Assembly: GCA_963540705.1 (NCBI GenBank)
Contig: CAUTQX010000023.1
Location: 1 to 11,631, forward strand
Source: Nanosynbacter sp963540705
GTDB lineage: Bacteria; Patescibacteriota; Saccharimonadia; Saccharimonadales; Saccharimonadaceae
Reading direction: 5' to 3'
Length of the DNA stretch: 11,631 bases
Both the position numbers and the translations under genes were made by a program. The notes beneath the pieces are model-generated. The model made no database searches, was not told the origin of the DNA, and worked only from the letters and a program-made list of their open reading frames with translations. This document shows, one piece after another, positions 5,434 through 11,631 of the stretch (its first letter is position 1; each line of letters begins with the position of its first letter).

Positions 5434-5937
5434 TTAAGAAGGCTGTTTTCTTTTATACGTCACAAAATCAAAATCGTAATTATTTTCATTATCTGCCGAA
5501 TGATGTACTCGATCCGCTTCCTCCCACGCGTCCATATCTATCTCTGGGAAAAAAGTGTCAGCATCGGGAAACTCGGCATCAATTTCCGTGGCGTAAATAG
5601 TGTCAATTTCTGGAATGTCTAGCGCGTCTTTATAAACTCGTGAGCCGCCAATAATAAAAGTCGGATACCGCGATAAAGCCAGGGCGCTTCGTAAATTCAT
5701 AGCCGTAAGAACTTTTTTGACGCCAGTTGGCTTGGACGAGATGACAATATTTTCTCTGTCTGGAAGTGGTCGTGAGCCAATTGACTCAAACGTTTTTCTG
5801 CCCATAATGACATTACTGTTTCTCGTCAAGCGCTTAAAATTCACCAAGTCGGCCGGCAAACTTCGCCCCCACGGCATATCACCATTTTGTCCGATGGCGC
5901 GGTTTTTATCGTAAGCTACAATAATGGATTTTTCCAT
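5434..5937 (-). CDS. folA: Dihydrofolate reductase
   Basis: NADPH-dependent reduction of dihydrofolate to tetrahydrofolate, regenerating the cofactor that thymidylate synthase oxidises. Length is 167 residues, typical. Visible motifs: AIGQNGDMPW (14-23), active-site Asp30 in LPADLVNFKRLT, NADPH-binding VIMGRKTFESIGSRPLPDR (about 43-61), FIIGGSRVYKDAL near 94-106 and the late ATEIDAEFPDADTFFP segment. The start at 5937 gives the standard N-terminus MEKSIIVAYDKN. No Shine-Dalgarno is present; an extended -10 (TGT then TAAACT) ends 6 bases before ATG, so the message is probably leaderless. It is divergent from dcd and followed by a separately promoted hypothetical gene. Confidence 0.95.
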   Translation of the reverse strand: MEKSIIVAYDKNRAIGQNGDMPWGRSLPADLVNFKRLTRNSNVIMGRKTFESIGSRPLPDRENIVISSKPTGVKKVLTAMNLRSALALSRYPTFIIGGSRVYKDALDIPEIDTIYATEIDAEFPDADTFFPEIDMDAWEEADRVHHSADNENNYDFDFVTYKRKQPS

Positions 5938-5943
5938 AATCTC

Positions 5944-5952
5944 AGTTTAACA
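5944..5952 (-). promoter_or_regulatory. Extended -10 promoter of folA
   Basis: On the minus strand TGT (5952-5950) then TAAACT (5949-5944), followed by 6 bases and the folA ATG. The -35 is weak. The arrangement matches the element at 175-183. Confidence 0.45.
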
Positions 5953-5974
5953 TGCTGTAAAATTTACCGAAAGC

Positions 5975-6003
5975 TTGATGGAAAAGCATAAACTTGTCAT
6001 AAT
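5975..6003 (+). promoter_or_regulatory. Promoter of the dcd-HIT-tmk operon
   Basis: TTGATG (5975-5980), 17 bases ending TGT, CATAAT (5998-6003). The predicted start near 6010 leaves about 32 bases of leader with AGGAGG at 6030-6035. It diverges from the folA promoter at 5944-5952. Confidence 0.65.
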
Positions 6004-6041
6004 AGAATTTGGTAGAAAAATCACGCGGTAGGAGGTGTTTA

Positions 6042-6761
6042 GTGAGCGTGTACTCAAATAAAGATATATTAGCGGCGATTGAAGACGGGACAATTGTCTG
6101 TACGCCGTTCAACCCAAAAAACGTATCGGAAGCCAGCTTAGATTTTACGCTAGGCTTTAATTTTTATAAGCAGGAATATGACGATATTTCGCGAGTTTAT
6201 AATCCGTTTGATGAGTCTGATGTTAATCGATACTTCAAGGGTCCGCTTAAGGCTATGCCGCATGCTGAGTGGTGTGAGCGACATGGTTTTCGGGAATTTA
6301 AGAATATTCCGCCAGATCATCCGATTATTGTTTTGAAGCCGGGCGAACGAATTTTGGCGCATACGCATGAATTTGTTGGGATTCGGACGCATGGCGGCGC
6401 GGCTGAGGTGAAAAGCCGTAGCTCTTGGGGGCGAAACGGCGTGGCGGTATGTTTTGATGCTGGCTGGGTTGATCCGGGATATATCAATCGGATTACGCTT
6501 GAGATTTATAACTTAAATAAGCATGAAAGTGTGGTTTTGCCTGTTGGCGAACGTATCGGGCAATTGATTTTTCATCACACTGGTCAGGTTGACGGCGGAT
6601 ATGCTAGTGGACGCGGCGGAATGAGCGGCAAATATCAGCACACTGACGATTTGGATGAATTGATAAAAACTTGGCGTCCAGAAATGATGTTGCCGCGGGC
6701 ATTTAAGGATCGACGACATAAACCGATGGAAATCGCGGGACTTAGCGAGGGGATTTTGTGA
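6042..6761 (+). CDS. dcd: dCTP deaminase (dCTP deaminase/dUTPase superfamily)
   Basis: Deaminates dCTP to dUTP, feeding dTMP synthesis; some family members also hydrolyse dUTP to dUMP. GTG 6042 is chosen because AGGAGG (6030-6035) lies 6 bases before it; an upstream in-frame TTG at 6009 sits at the predicted transcription start and is unlikely. The protein is 239 residues, longer than the roughly 190-residue enteric enzyme, with extra sequence at about 45-95. The signature block is clear: KSRSSWGR (124-131), VDPGYINRITLEIYN (143-157) with the likely catalytic Glu154, ERIGQLIF (170-177) and the C-terminal GRGGMSGKYQ (190-199). Whether it is mono- or bifunctional cannot be decided by eye; no separate dUTPase is in the window. 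Its TGA overlaps the next start by 4 bases (GTGA). Confidence 0.9.
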   Translation: MSVYSNKDILAAIEDGTIVCTPFNPKNVSEASLDFTLGFNFYKQEYDDISRVYNPFDESDVNRYFKGPLKAMPHAEWCERHGFREFKNIPPDHPIIVLKPGERILAHTHEFVGIRTHGGAAEVKSRSSWGRNGVAVCFDAGWVDPGYINRITLEIYNLNKHESVVLPVGERIGQLIFHHTGQVDGGYASGRGGMSGKYQHTDDLDELIKTWRPEMMLPRAFKDRRHKPMEIAGLSEGIL

Positions 6762-7204
6762 TAATGGCAGGTTCAATGTTTCGTTCGCGGGCGAAAGAGA
6801 AAGCGTATATTAATCACAGAAAAAAGCATAAGTCTGACGGCTGTGATTTTTGTCAATTGGTGAAACATCATACAGATCAGGTCGTTGATGAAACTGAGCA
6901 TTGTCTGATTATTAAGAACAGATTTGGCTATAATTTTTGGGATGGCTGCGGCGTGGATGATCATTTGATGGTTATACCAAAACGGCACGTGGATTCATTG
7001 GCAGATTTGAGCGATGAGGAAAAAATTGACTATATGAATCAGATTGCGAAATTTGAGAACGATGGCTATTCGATTTACGCTCGAGCTCGAGGGAGCAAAA
7101 CTAGGTCAATGGCGCATCAACATACGCACTTTATAAAAGTTGACGGTAAGGCGAAAAAGATGATGATTTATTTAGGCAAGCCGCATACTGTGATTACGAG
7201 GTGA
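6758..7204 (+). CDS. HIT-domain (histidine triad) nucleotide-binding protein
   Basis: HIT proteins hydrolyse or transfer nucleotide phosphates with a catalytic histidine. The triad H-x-H-x-H is at 120-124 (AHQHTHFI), the likely nucleophile being His122. The preceding DHLMVIPKRHVDSLADLSDEE (about 68-88) is typical of the fold, and CDFC at 29-32 matches the position of the CxFC element in many HIT proteins. Length is 148 residues. The GTG at 6758 overlaps the dcd stop by 4 bases and lies 7 bases after GAGG (6747-6750); ATG 6764 is an alternative start. Substrate is unknown. Position between dcd and tmk in a tightly packed operon suggests a link to deoxynucleotide metabolism, but this is inference. 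Confidence 0.88.
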   Translation: MIMAGSMFRSRAKEKAYINHRKKHKSDGCDFCQLVKHHTDQVVDETEHCLIIKNRFGYNFWDGCGVDDHLMVIPKRHVDSLADLSDEEKIDYMNQIAKFENDGYSIYARARGSKTRSMAHQHTHFIKVDGKAKKMMIYLGKPHTVITR

Positions 7205-7206
7205 TG

Positions 7207-7851
7207 ATGAGTGGCGCGGGAAAATATATAGTTATCGAGGGTAACGACGGGACGGGCAAATCGACGCAGGTCGCTAAGTTGGCGGAATATTTCCGATCAA
7301 TCGGGCGAACAGTTTGCGTGATTGAAGAGCCGGGAAGCGATGATTCGGAAAAATCAACTCTGATAGCAAATGAACTTCGAAAAGTGATTAAAAACGGCGA
7401 TTTGGCTCGCTCTGCGGCGGTGAATGTGGCGCTATTTTCTGCAGCTCGGCGTGAATTATGGCGGGAAAAAATTCAACCTGCATTGGAGCGTGGGGAAATT
7501 GTCTTGAGCGCTAGGAATTATATCTCGACATTAGTTTATCAGGGGCGAGGCGAAGGTTATGACGAGTCGGAGATTTTGCGATTGACAGAATTGTTCACCG
7601 ATGAAAAATATCTGAAGCCAGATATTATGGTTATTTTAAGCTTAAGTCGGGAGAAGCGGGAAGAGCGAATTTCTATGCGCGGCGAGCTGAAAAATCCCGA
7701 TACTTTTGAGTCGCGCGGGCAAGAATTTCAGAAAAAAGTCGACGATGGATATTTGGAGATTGCTGAAATGTACAGAATTCCGGTAATTTCTGCCGACGGG
7801 ACAATTGACGAAGTTCATGATATGTTGATTGATAATATCGAAAAACACTAG
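7207..7851 (+). CDS. tmk: Thymidylate kinase
   Basis: Phosphorylates dTMP to dTDP with ATP. ATG 7207 is chosen because GAGG (7198-7201) lies 5 bases before it; GTG 7201 and ATG 7204 are in frame but too close to or overlapping that site. The protein has 214 residues. The Walker A loop is GNDGTGKST at 12-20. EEPG is at 40-43 where REPG is usual. The Asp-Arg-aromatic motif before the STxxYQG element reads S-A-R-N-Y (101-105), so the Asp is replaced by Ala while Arg is kept; LVYQGRGEG follows. The LID region is arginine-rich (about 148-172) and no Arg is in the P-loop, as in bacterial-type enzymes. The start lies 3 bases after the HIT-protein stop, so it is translationally coupled. Family assignment is firm; strict dTMP specificity is not proven. 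Confidence 0.9.
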   Translation: MSGAGKYIVIEGNDGTGKSTQVAKLAEYFRSIGRTVCVIEEPGSDDSEKSTLIANELRKVIKNGDLARSAAVNVALFSAARRELWREKIQPALERGEIVLSARNYISTLVYQGRGEGYDESEILRLTELFTDEKYLKPDIMVILSLSREKREERISMRGELKNPDTFESRGQEFQKKVDDGYLEIAEMYRIPVISADGTIDEVHDMLIDNIEKH

Positions 7852-7860
7852 TAAAACCCC

Positions 7861-7889
7861 TTGATTTTATTGATACTTTTCGTCATAAT
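7861..7889 (+). promoter_or_regulatory. rpoB promoter
   Basis: TTGATT (7861-7866), 17-base spacer, CATAAT (7884-7889). The predicted start near 7896 gives a leader of about 125 bases up to the rpoB start. I see no terminator, and no ribosomal protein genes (rplJ, rplL) lie upstream, so rpoBC probably forms its own transcription unit here. Confidence 0.65.
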
Positions 7890-8021
7890 GGTTAGTTATA
7901 GAAGTAGTGTATTCATGGCGGGTGAAAATTGCGAGTAGGCAAATCGTGATTTTGGGCTATGAATTAGAGATCTTCACGGCCGTCTATTAACCACTAATTA
8001 AAGCGAGGAGTGTTTACGCCT

Positions 8022-11000
8022 GTGGCAAAAAAACCAACCACAAGCAGCGAGCGCGTCTATTTCACCTCTGGTGATAATGCCCTGCCGCTGCCAAACTTGA
8101 TCGCTCACCAAAAAGATTCTTGGCGCTGGTTCGTCGAAGAAGGTTTGAGTGAGATATTTTCAGAAATTAATCCAATTGACGACTATACTGGTCAGAAGTT
8201 GTCGTTAAAGTTCGGCAAATACTATTTTGGCGAGCCAAAAAACACTGACCAATTTGCCAAGGAAAACAACTTGACATTTGAGGCTCCGCTACACGCAACA
8301 GTTGAATTGACAAATAAAACAACTGGCGTGGTCGAAGAGCAGGAAATTTACCTCGGTGAATATCCATGGATGACCGAGCGCGGTACGTTCATTATCAACG
8401 GTACGGAGCGTGTGGTTGTTAGCCAGTTGATCCGCTCTGCTGGTGTTTTCTTCACTGCTGAAACGGTAGCGGGACGTAATTACTACGGCGCAAAAATCAT
8501 TCCAGGACGTGGAGCTTGGATGGAATTTGAGACGGCTTCTAATGGCGCGATTTACGTAAAAATTGACCGCCGCCGCAAGATGCCAGCAACAACCTTGTTG
8601 CGCGCTTTGGGCTATCCAAAGACTAGCGAAATTAAGGAATTGTTCGCTGATATTGATACTGGCGACGTAAAATACATTGACGAAACTTTGGACAAGGATA
8701 CTTCTCGTGGTGCAAACGAGGCGTTAATTGAGGTTTATCGTCGATTGCGTCCAGGTGATTTGGCGACGGTTGGTAACGCTCGTCAGATGATTGAGCGAAT
8801 GTTCTTTGACTTCAAGCGGTTTGATTATTCGCGGGTTGGTCGTTATAAATTGAACCAACGCTTGGGTCTGGATGTTGCGAATACGGCTGAAAATCGTACG
8901 TTGCAAATGAGCGATTTGGTAGCAATTTTGCGCGAAGTTATTCGCTTGAACAATACGCAGGAACCAGCTGATGACATTGACGCATTGAGCAACCGCCGAG
9001 TTCGCTTGGTTGGTGAATTGATTGCTCGACAATTCCGCGTTGGTATGCTCCGAATGCAGCGCAACGCGATGGATCGTATGAGCGTGGCTGATTTGGAAAG
9101 CGTTAGCCCAAGTCAATTGATTAACGCTCGTCCAATTGTTGCGGCTGTTCGTGAATTCTTCACTTCAAGCCAGTTGTCGCAGTTGCTTGACGAGGTTAAC
9201 CCATTGTCAGAATTGAGTCACAAGCGACGTTTGAGCTCGACTGGTCCTGGCGGTTTGACTCGTGAGCGCGCTGGATTTGAGGTTCGCGATGCCCACCCAA
9301 CTCACTATGGTCGTATCTGTTCAGTGGAAACACCAGAAGGTGCGAATATCGGTCTGGTGTTAAACTTAGCAGCTTATGCGCGTGTTAACGAATACGGATT
9401 TATTGAGACTCCTTATCTTCGCGTTAAAGATGGTAAAGTGACTGATGAACTTGTTTATTTGGATGCTTCGCAAGAAATTGGCGAGGTTATCGCTGATGCT
9501 GGTGAGGCTCTTAATGAAGACGGAACTTTCCGCGACGAGCGCGTTAACGCTCGAAGTAACATGCAGCCATCACAAGTTGACGCTAGCCAAGTTACATTCA
9601 TGGACGCAGCTCACCGTCAGATTCTAGGTTCGACTGCAGCATTGGTTCCATTTATTGAAAAGACTCGTGTTGACCGTGCCTTGACTGGTTCAAACATGCA
9701 ACGTCAGGCGGTTCCTCTATTGTGTCCAGAATCTGCAACTGTTGGTACTGGAATTGAGAAGGCTGTGGCTGAGAATAGTGGTCACTTGATTCAAGCTAGC
9801 GCCGACGGCGAAGTCGTTCGTGCTGATGCCGACGAAGTTCATGTTAAATATGCTGACGGCGTAAAGATTTACACATTGAAGCATTTCGTAAAGAATAATG
9901 ACGATCGTTGTTACAACCAAAAAGTCCGCGTTGAGCGTGGCGACAAGGTAAAGAAGGGCGACATTCTGATTGAAGGCGCTTCAATTGCTGGCGGTGAAAT
10001 TGCTCTAGGTAAAAACCTTCTGGTTGCCTTTATGCCATGGGGCGGCTACAACATGGAAGACGCGATTATTATGAGTCGTCGTTTGGTTGAAGATGATCGA
10101 TTGACAAGCATTAACATTAAAGATTACACCGTTGAGGTTCGCGAGACGAAGCTTGGTCCAGAGATTGTGACGCGCGATATTCCAAACGTTTCCGAGGAAA
10201 GTTTGCGTCATTTGGACGAGAACGGAATTGTTCAAATTGGTTCAGAGGTTAAGGCTGGCGATGTTTTGGTTGGTAAGATTACACCAAAGGGTGAGCAAGA
10301 GTTGAGCTCTGAGGAGCGTCTGCTTCGCGCAATCTTCGGTGAAAAGGCTAAGGATGTTCGCGATACTTCACAGCGAATGAATAACGCGGGCGGCGGTAAA
10401 GTCGTTGGCGTTAAAATCTTTAGTCGTGAAAATGGTCACGAATTGAAGGCTGGCGTTTTGATGCAAATTCAGATCTTCGTTGCGCAATTGCGAAAGATTG
10501 GCGTTGGTGATAAGATGGCTGGACGCTTCGGTAACAAGGGTGTTGTGGCGAAAGTTCTTCCTGTTGAGGATATGCCATTCCTAGAGGACGGTACGCCAGT
10601 TGACGTGGTTTTGAACCCACTTGGTGTGCCAAGCCGCATGAACCTTGGTCAGATTTTTGAGACTCACCTTGGTATGGCGGCACGAGCATTGGGTTACCGA
10701 GTAGCAACTCCGTCATTTAACGGTGTTCCAAGCGAGAAGATTTCTGATGAGCTAGAAAAAGCTGGTTTGGCGCGTGACGGTAAGAGTCAATTGTTTGACG
10801 GTCGCACCGGTGAACCATTTGAGGAGCGAACAACAGTTGGTGTGATGCACATGATTAAGTTGCACCACATGGTTTCTGACAAGATTCACGCCCGCTCAAC
10901 TGGTCCATACACGATGGTTACTCAGCAGCCACTTGGTGGTAAAGCACAAAACGGTGGTCAGCGCTTCGGTGAAATGGAGGTTTGGGCATTGGAAGCTTAC

Positions 11001-11360
11001 GGCGCTGCTGCAACCTTGCAGGAAATGTTGACAATTAAGTCCGACGACGTTTACGGTCGCGCAAAGGCTTACGAGTCAATCATCAAGGATGAGCCGATTG
11101 TTGGTCCAAAACTTCCAGAGTCCTTCAACGTGTTGGTTAAGGAGCTTCAAGGTTTGGGTCTTCGAGTTGATTTGGTTGACGACGAGGCTGCAGTTGACGC
11201 TGAGCATGTTATCGCTTCAAGCGGTCCAGAAGACAAAACCGTTGCCGCTGATGGCGAGGAAGAAACATACTTGGACGAATCAGATGACATCGGTGAAATT
11301 GATGATGGCATGAGCGTGCAAGATATTGATGAAGTAGAAGAAATAAAGGAGGACGCGTAA
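8022..11360 (+). CDS. rpoB: DNA-directed RNA polymerase subunit beta
   Basis: Forms the catalytic cleft of RNA polymerase with beta-prime. GTG 8022 is preferred: the Shine-Dalgarno GAGGAG (8005-8010) overlaps the earlier in-frame GTG at 8010, and this start gives a normal MAKK-like N-terminus. The protein has 1112 residues, shorter than E. coli beta (1342) because lineage-specific insertions are absent. The rifampicin-pocket region lies at 379-410. By alignment with E. coli, Gln513, Asp516, His526, Arg529 and Ser531 are kept (Gln387, Asp390, His400, Arg403, Ser405), while Leu533 is Thr407. Other hallmarks are PTHYGRICSVETPEG, GGYNMEDAI, GDKMAGRFGNKGVVAK near 826-842 and QRFGEMEVWALEAYGA near 980. 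The last 60 residues (1053-1112) form an acidic tail with 25 Asp/Glu and only two Lys. AAAGGAGG for rpoC lies within its final codons. Confidence 0.98.
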   Translation: MAKKPTTSSERVYFTSGDNALPLPNLIAHQKDSWRWFVEEGLSEIFSEINPIDDYTGQKLSLKFGKYYFGEPKNTDQFAKENNLTFEAPLHATVELTNKTTGVVEEQEIYLGEYPWMTERGTFIINGTERVVVSQLIRSAGVFFTAETVAGRNYYGAKIIPGRGAWMEFETASNGAIYVKIDRRRKMPATTLLRALGYPKTSEIKELFADIDTGDVKYIDETLDKDTSRGANEALIEVYRRLRPGDLATVGNARQMIERMFFDFKRFDYSRVGRYKLNQRLGLDVANTAENRTLQMSDLVAILREVIRLNNTQEPADDIDALSNRRVRLVGELIARQFRVGMLRMQRNAMDRMSVADLESVSPSQLINARPIVAAVREFFTSSQLSQLLDEVNPLSELSHKRRLSSTGPGGLTRERAGFEVRDAHPTHYGRICSVETPEGANIGLVLNLAAYARVNEYGFIETPYLRVKDGKVTDELVYLDASQEIGEVIADAGEALNEDGTFRDERVNARSNMQPSQVDASQVTFMDAAHRQILGSTAALVPFIEKTRVDRALTGSNMQRQAVPLLCPESATVGTGIEKAVAENSGHLIQASADGEVVRADADEVHVKYADGVKIYTLKHFVKNNDDRCYNQKVRVERGDKVKKGDILIEGASIAGGEIALGKNLLVAFMPWGGYNMEDAIIMSRRLVEDDRLTSINIKDYTVEVRETKLGPEIVTRDIPNVSEESLRHLDENGIVQIGSEVKAGDVLVGKITPKGEQELSSEERLLRAIFGEKAKDVRDTSQRMNNAGGGKVVGVKIFSRENGHELKAGVLMQIQIFVAQLRKIGVGDKMAGRFGNKGVVAKVLPVEDMPFLEDGTPVDVVLNPLGVPSRMNLGQIFETHLGMAARALGYRVATPSFNGVPSEKISDELEKAGLARDGKSQLFDGRTGEPFEERTTVGVMHMIKLHHMVSDKIHARSTGPYTMVTQQPLGGKAQNGGQRFGEMEVWALEAYGAAATLQEMLTIKSDDVYGRAKAYESIIKDEPIVGPKLPESFNVLVKELQGLGLRVDLVDDEAAVDAEHVIASSGPEDKTVAADGEEETYLDESDDIGEIDDGMSVQDIDEVEEIKEDA

Positions 11361-11361
11361 G

Positions 11362-11631
11362 ATGGCAAATACTGCATTTAACGCAACGGGCATCAGCGAT
11401 TTTGACGCGGTTCGTTTGGCGGTAGCTAGCCCGGAAGATATTCTGAAATGGAGCTACGGCGAAGTTTTGAAGCCAGAGACAATTAACTATCGCACACAAA
11501 AGCCAGAACGCGATGGATTGTTCTGTGAGCGAATCTTTGGTCCAGTTAAGGATATTAATCCACACGACTCAAAGCTTAAGGGCGTGCGTTCACGTGAAGC
11601 TGCTGTTGATAAGAATGGCGAATTGGTCACT
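11362..11631 (+). CDS. rpoC: DNA-directed RNA polymerase subunit beta-prime, N-terminal 90 residues (partial)
   Basis: Starts one base after the rpoB stop; AAAGGAGG (11345-11352) lies 9 bases before the ATG. The fragment runs off the right edge. The family N-terminus is unmistakable: KWSYGEVLKPETINYRTQKP (29-48) and RDGLFCERIFGPVKD (50-64). The next segment (65-90) aligns without gaps to the first zinc-binding site of beta-prime, but the positions equal to E. coli Cys70, Cys72, Cys85 and Cys88 are Pro67, Asp69, Val82 and Asn85. The spacing (2, 13, 3) is preserved exactly, so the region keeps its length while losing all four metal ligands. The second zinc site and the catalytic NADFDGD lie outside the window. 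Confidence 0.97.
   Translation, partial: MANTAFNATGISDFDAVRLAVASPEDILKWSYGEVLKPETINYRTQKPERDGLFCERIFGPVKDINPHDSKLKGVRSREAAVDKNGELVT

Noticed and set aside
6009..6041. Upstream TTG start for dcd
   Set aside because: It coincides with the predicted transcription start and has no ribosome-binding site, whereas GTG 6042 has AGGAGG at ideal spacing.
7915..7938. Seven-codon frame (MAGENCE) in the rpoB leader, possible leader peptide
   Set aside because: No ribosome-binding site, no codon run linked to regulation and no downstream terminator hairpin.
7890..7992. Long-range pairing GGTTA/TAACC across the rpoB leader
   Set aside because: The 5' arm lies at or before the predicted transcription start, and the stem is short and bulged.
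8010..8021. Earlier GTG start for rpoB
   Set aside because: The GTG overlaps the Shine-Dalgarno GAGGAG itself, so it cannot be used with that site.

Overview
The window looks like a stretch of a compact bacterial chromosome, most likely from a candidate-phyla-radiation lineage such as Saccharibacteria (TM7). That placement is inference from gene order, protein style and compactness, not from a database match. Genes end in TAA, TAG and TGA and read normally with the standard code, so recoded lineages where TGA is glycine or tryptophan are disfavoured. There is no tRNA, rRNA, IS element, prophage or CRISPR array. Almost everything is housekeeping, and the unusual content lies in expression signals and a few lost motifs.

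Layout. Positions 1-168 (minus) hold the start of a gene with a possible M16-type HxxEH motif. Positions 186-565 (minus) form a self-contained transcription unit: promoter, strongly structured leader, a 61-residue very basic cysteine-containing protein and a terminator. Back to back with it on the plus strand is the hisS promoter. Its transcript opens with a 14-codon reading frame, MILPKFHHSHVLPR, containing three His codons, followed by mutually exclusive hairpins and a U-tract. This looks like ribosome-mediated histidine attenuation of histidyl-tRNA synthetase (738-2072). Next come tig and clpP, then thyA. A convergent minus-strand pair follows, an unknown 111-residue protein and folA. A translationally linked dcd-HIT-tmk operon leads to rpoB and the first 90 codons of rpoC, with rpoC running off the right edge.

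How the genes work together. dcd, thyA, folA and tmk supply most of the dTMP/dTTP pathway (dCTP to dUTP, dUMP to dTMP, folate recycling, dTMP to dTDP), but no separate dUTPase is present here. tig and clpP handle nascent-chain folding and proteolysis. rpoB-rpoC encode the two largest RNA polymerase subunits.

Signals. Promoters resemble sigma-70 class sites and mostly have exactly 17-base spacers. Five start codons (168 minus, 607 plus, 2099 plus, 5396 minus, 5937 minus) lie only 6-8 bases after a -10 element and have no Shine-Dalgarno, so they are probably leaderless. The other genes carry Shine-Dalgarno sites. The beta-prime N-terminus aligns without gaps to the family but has lost all four cysteines of its first zinc-binding site. 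All conclusions come from reading the sequence by eye.
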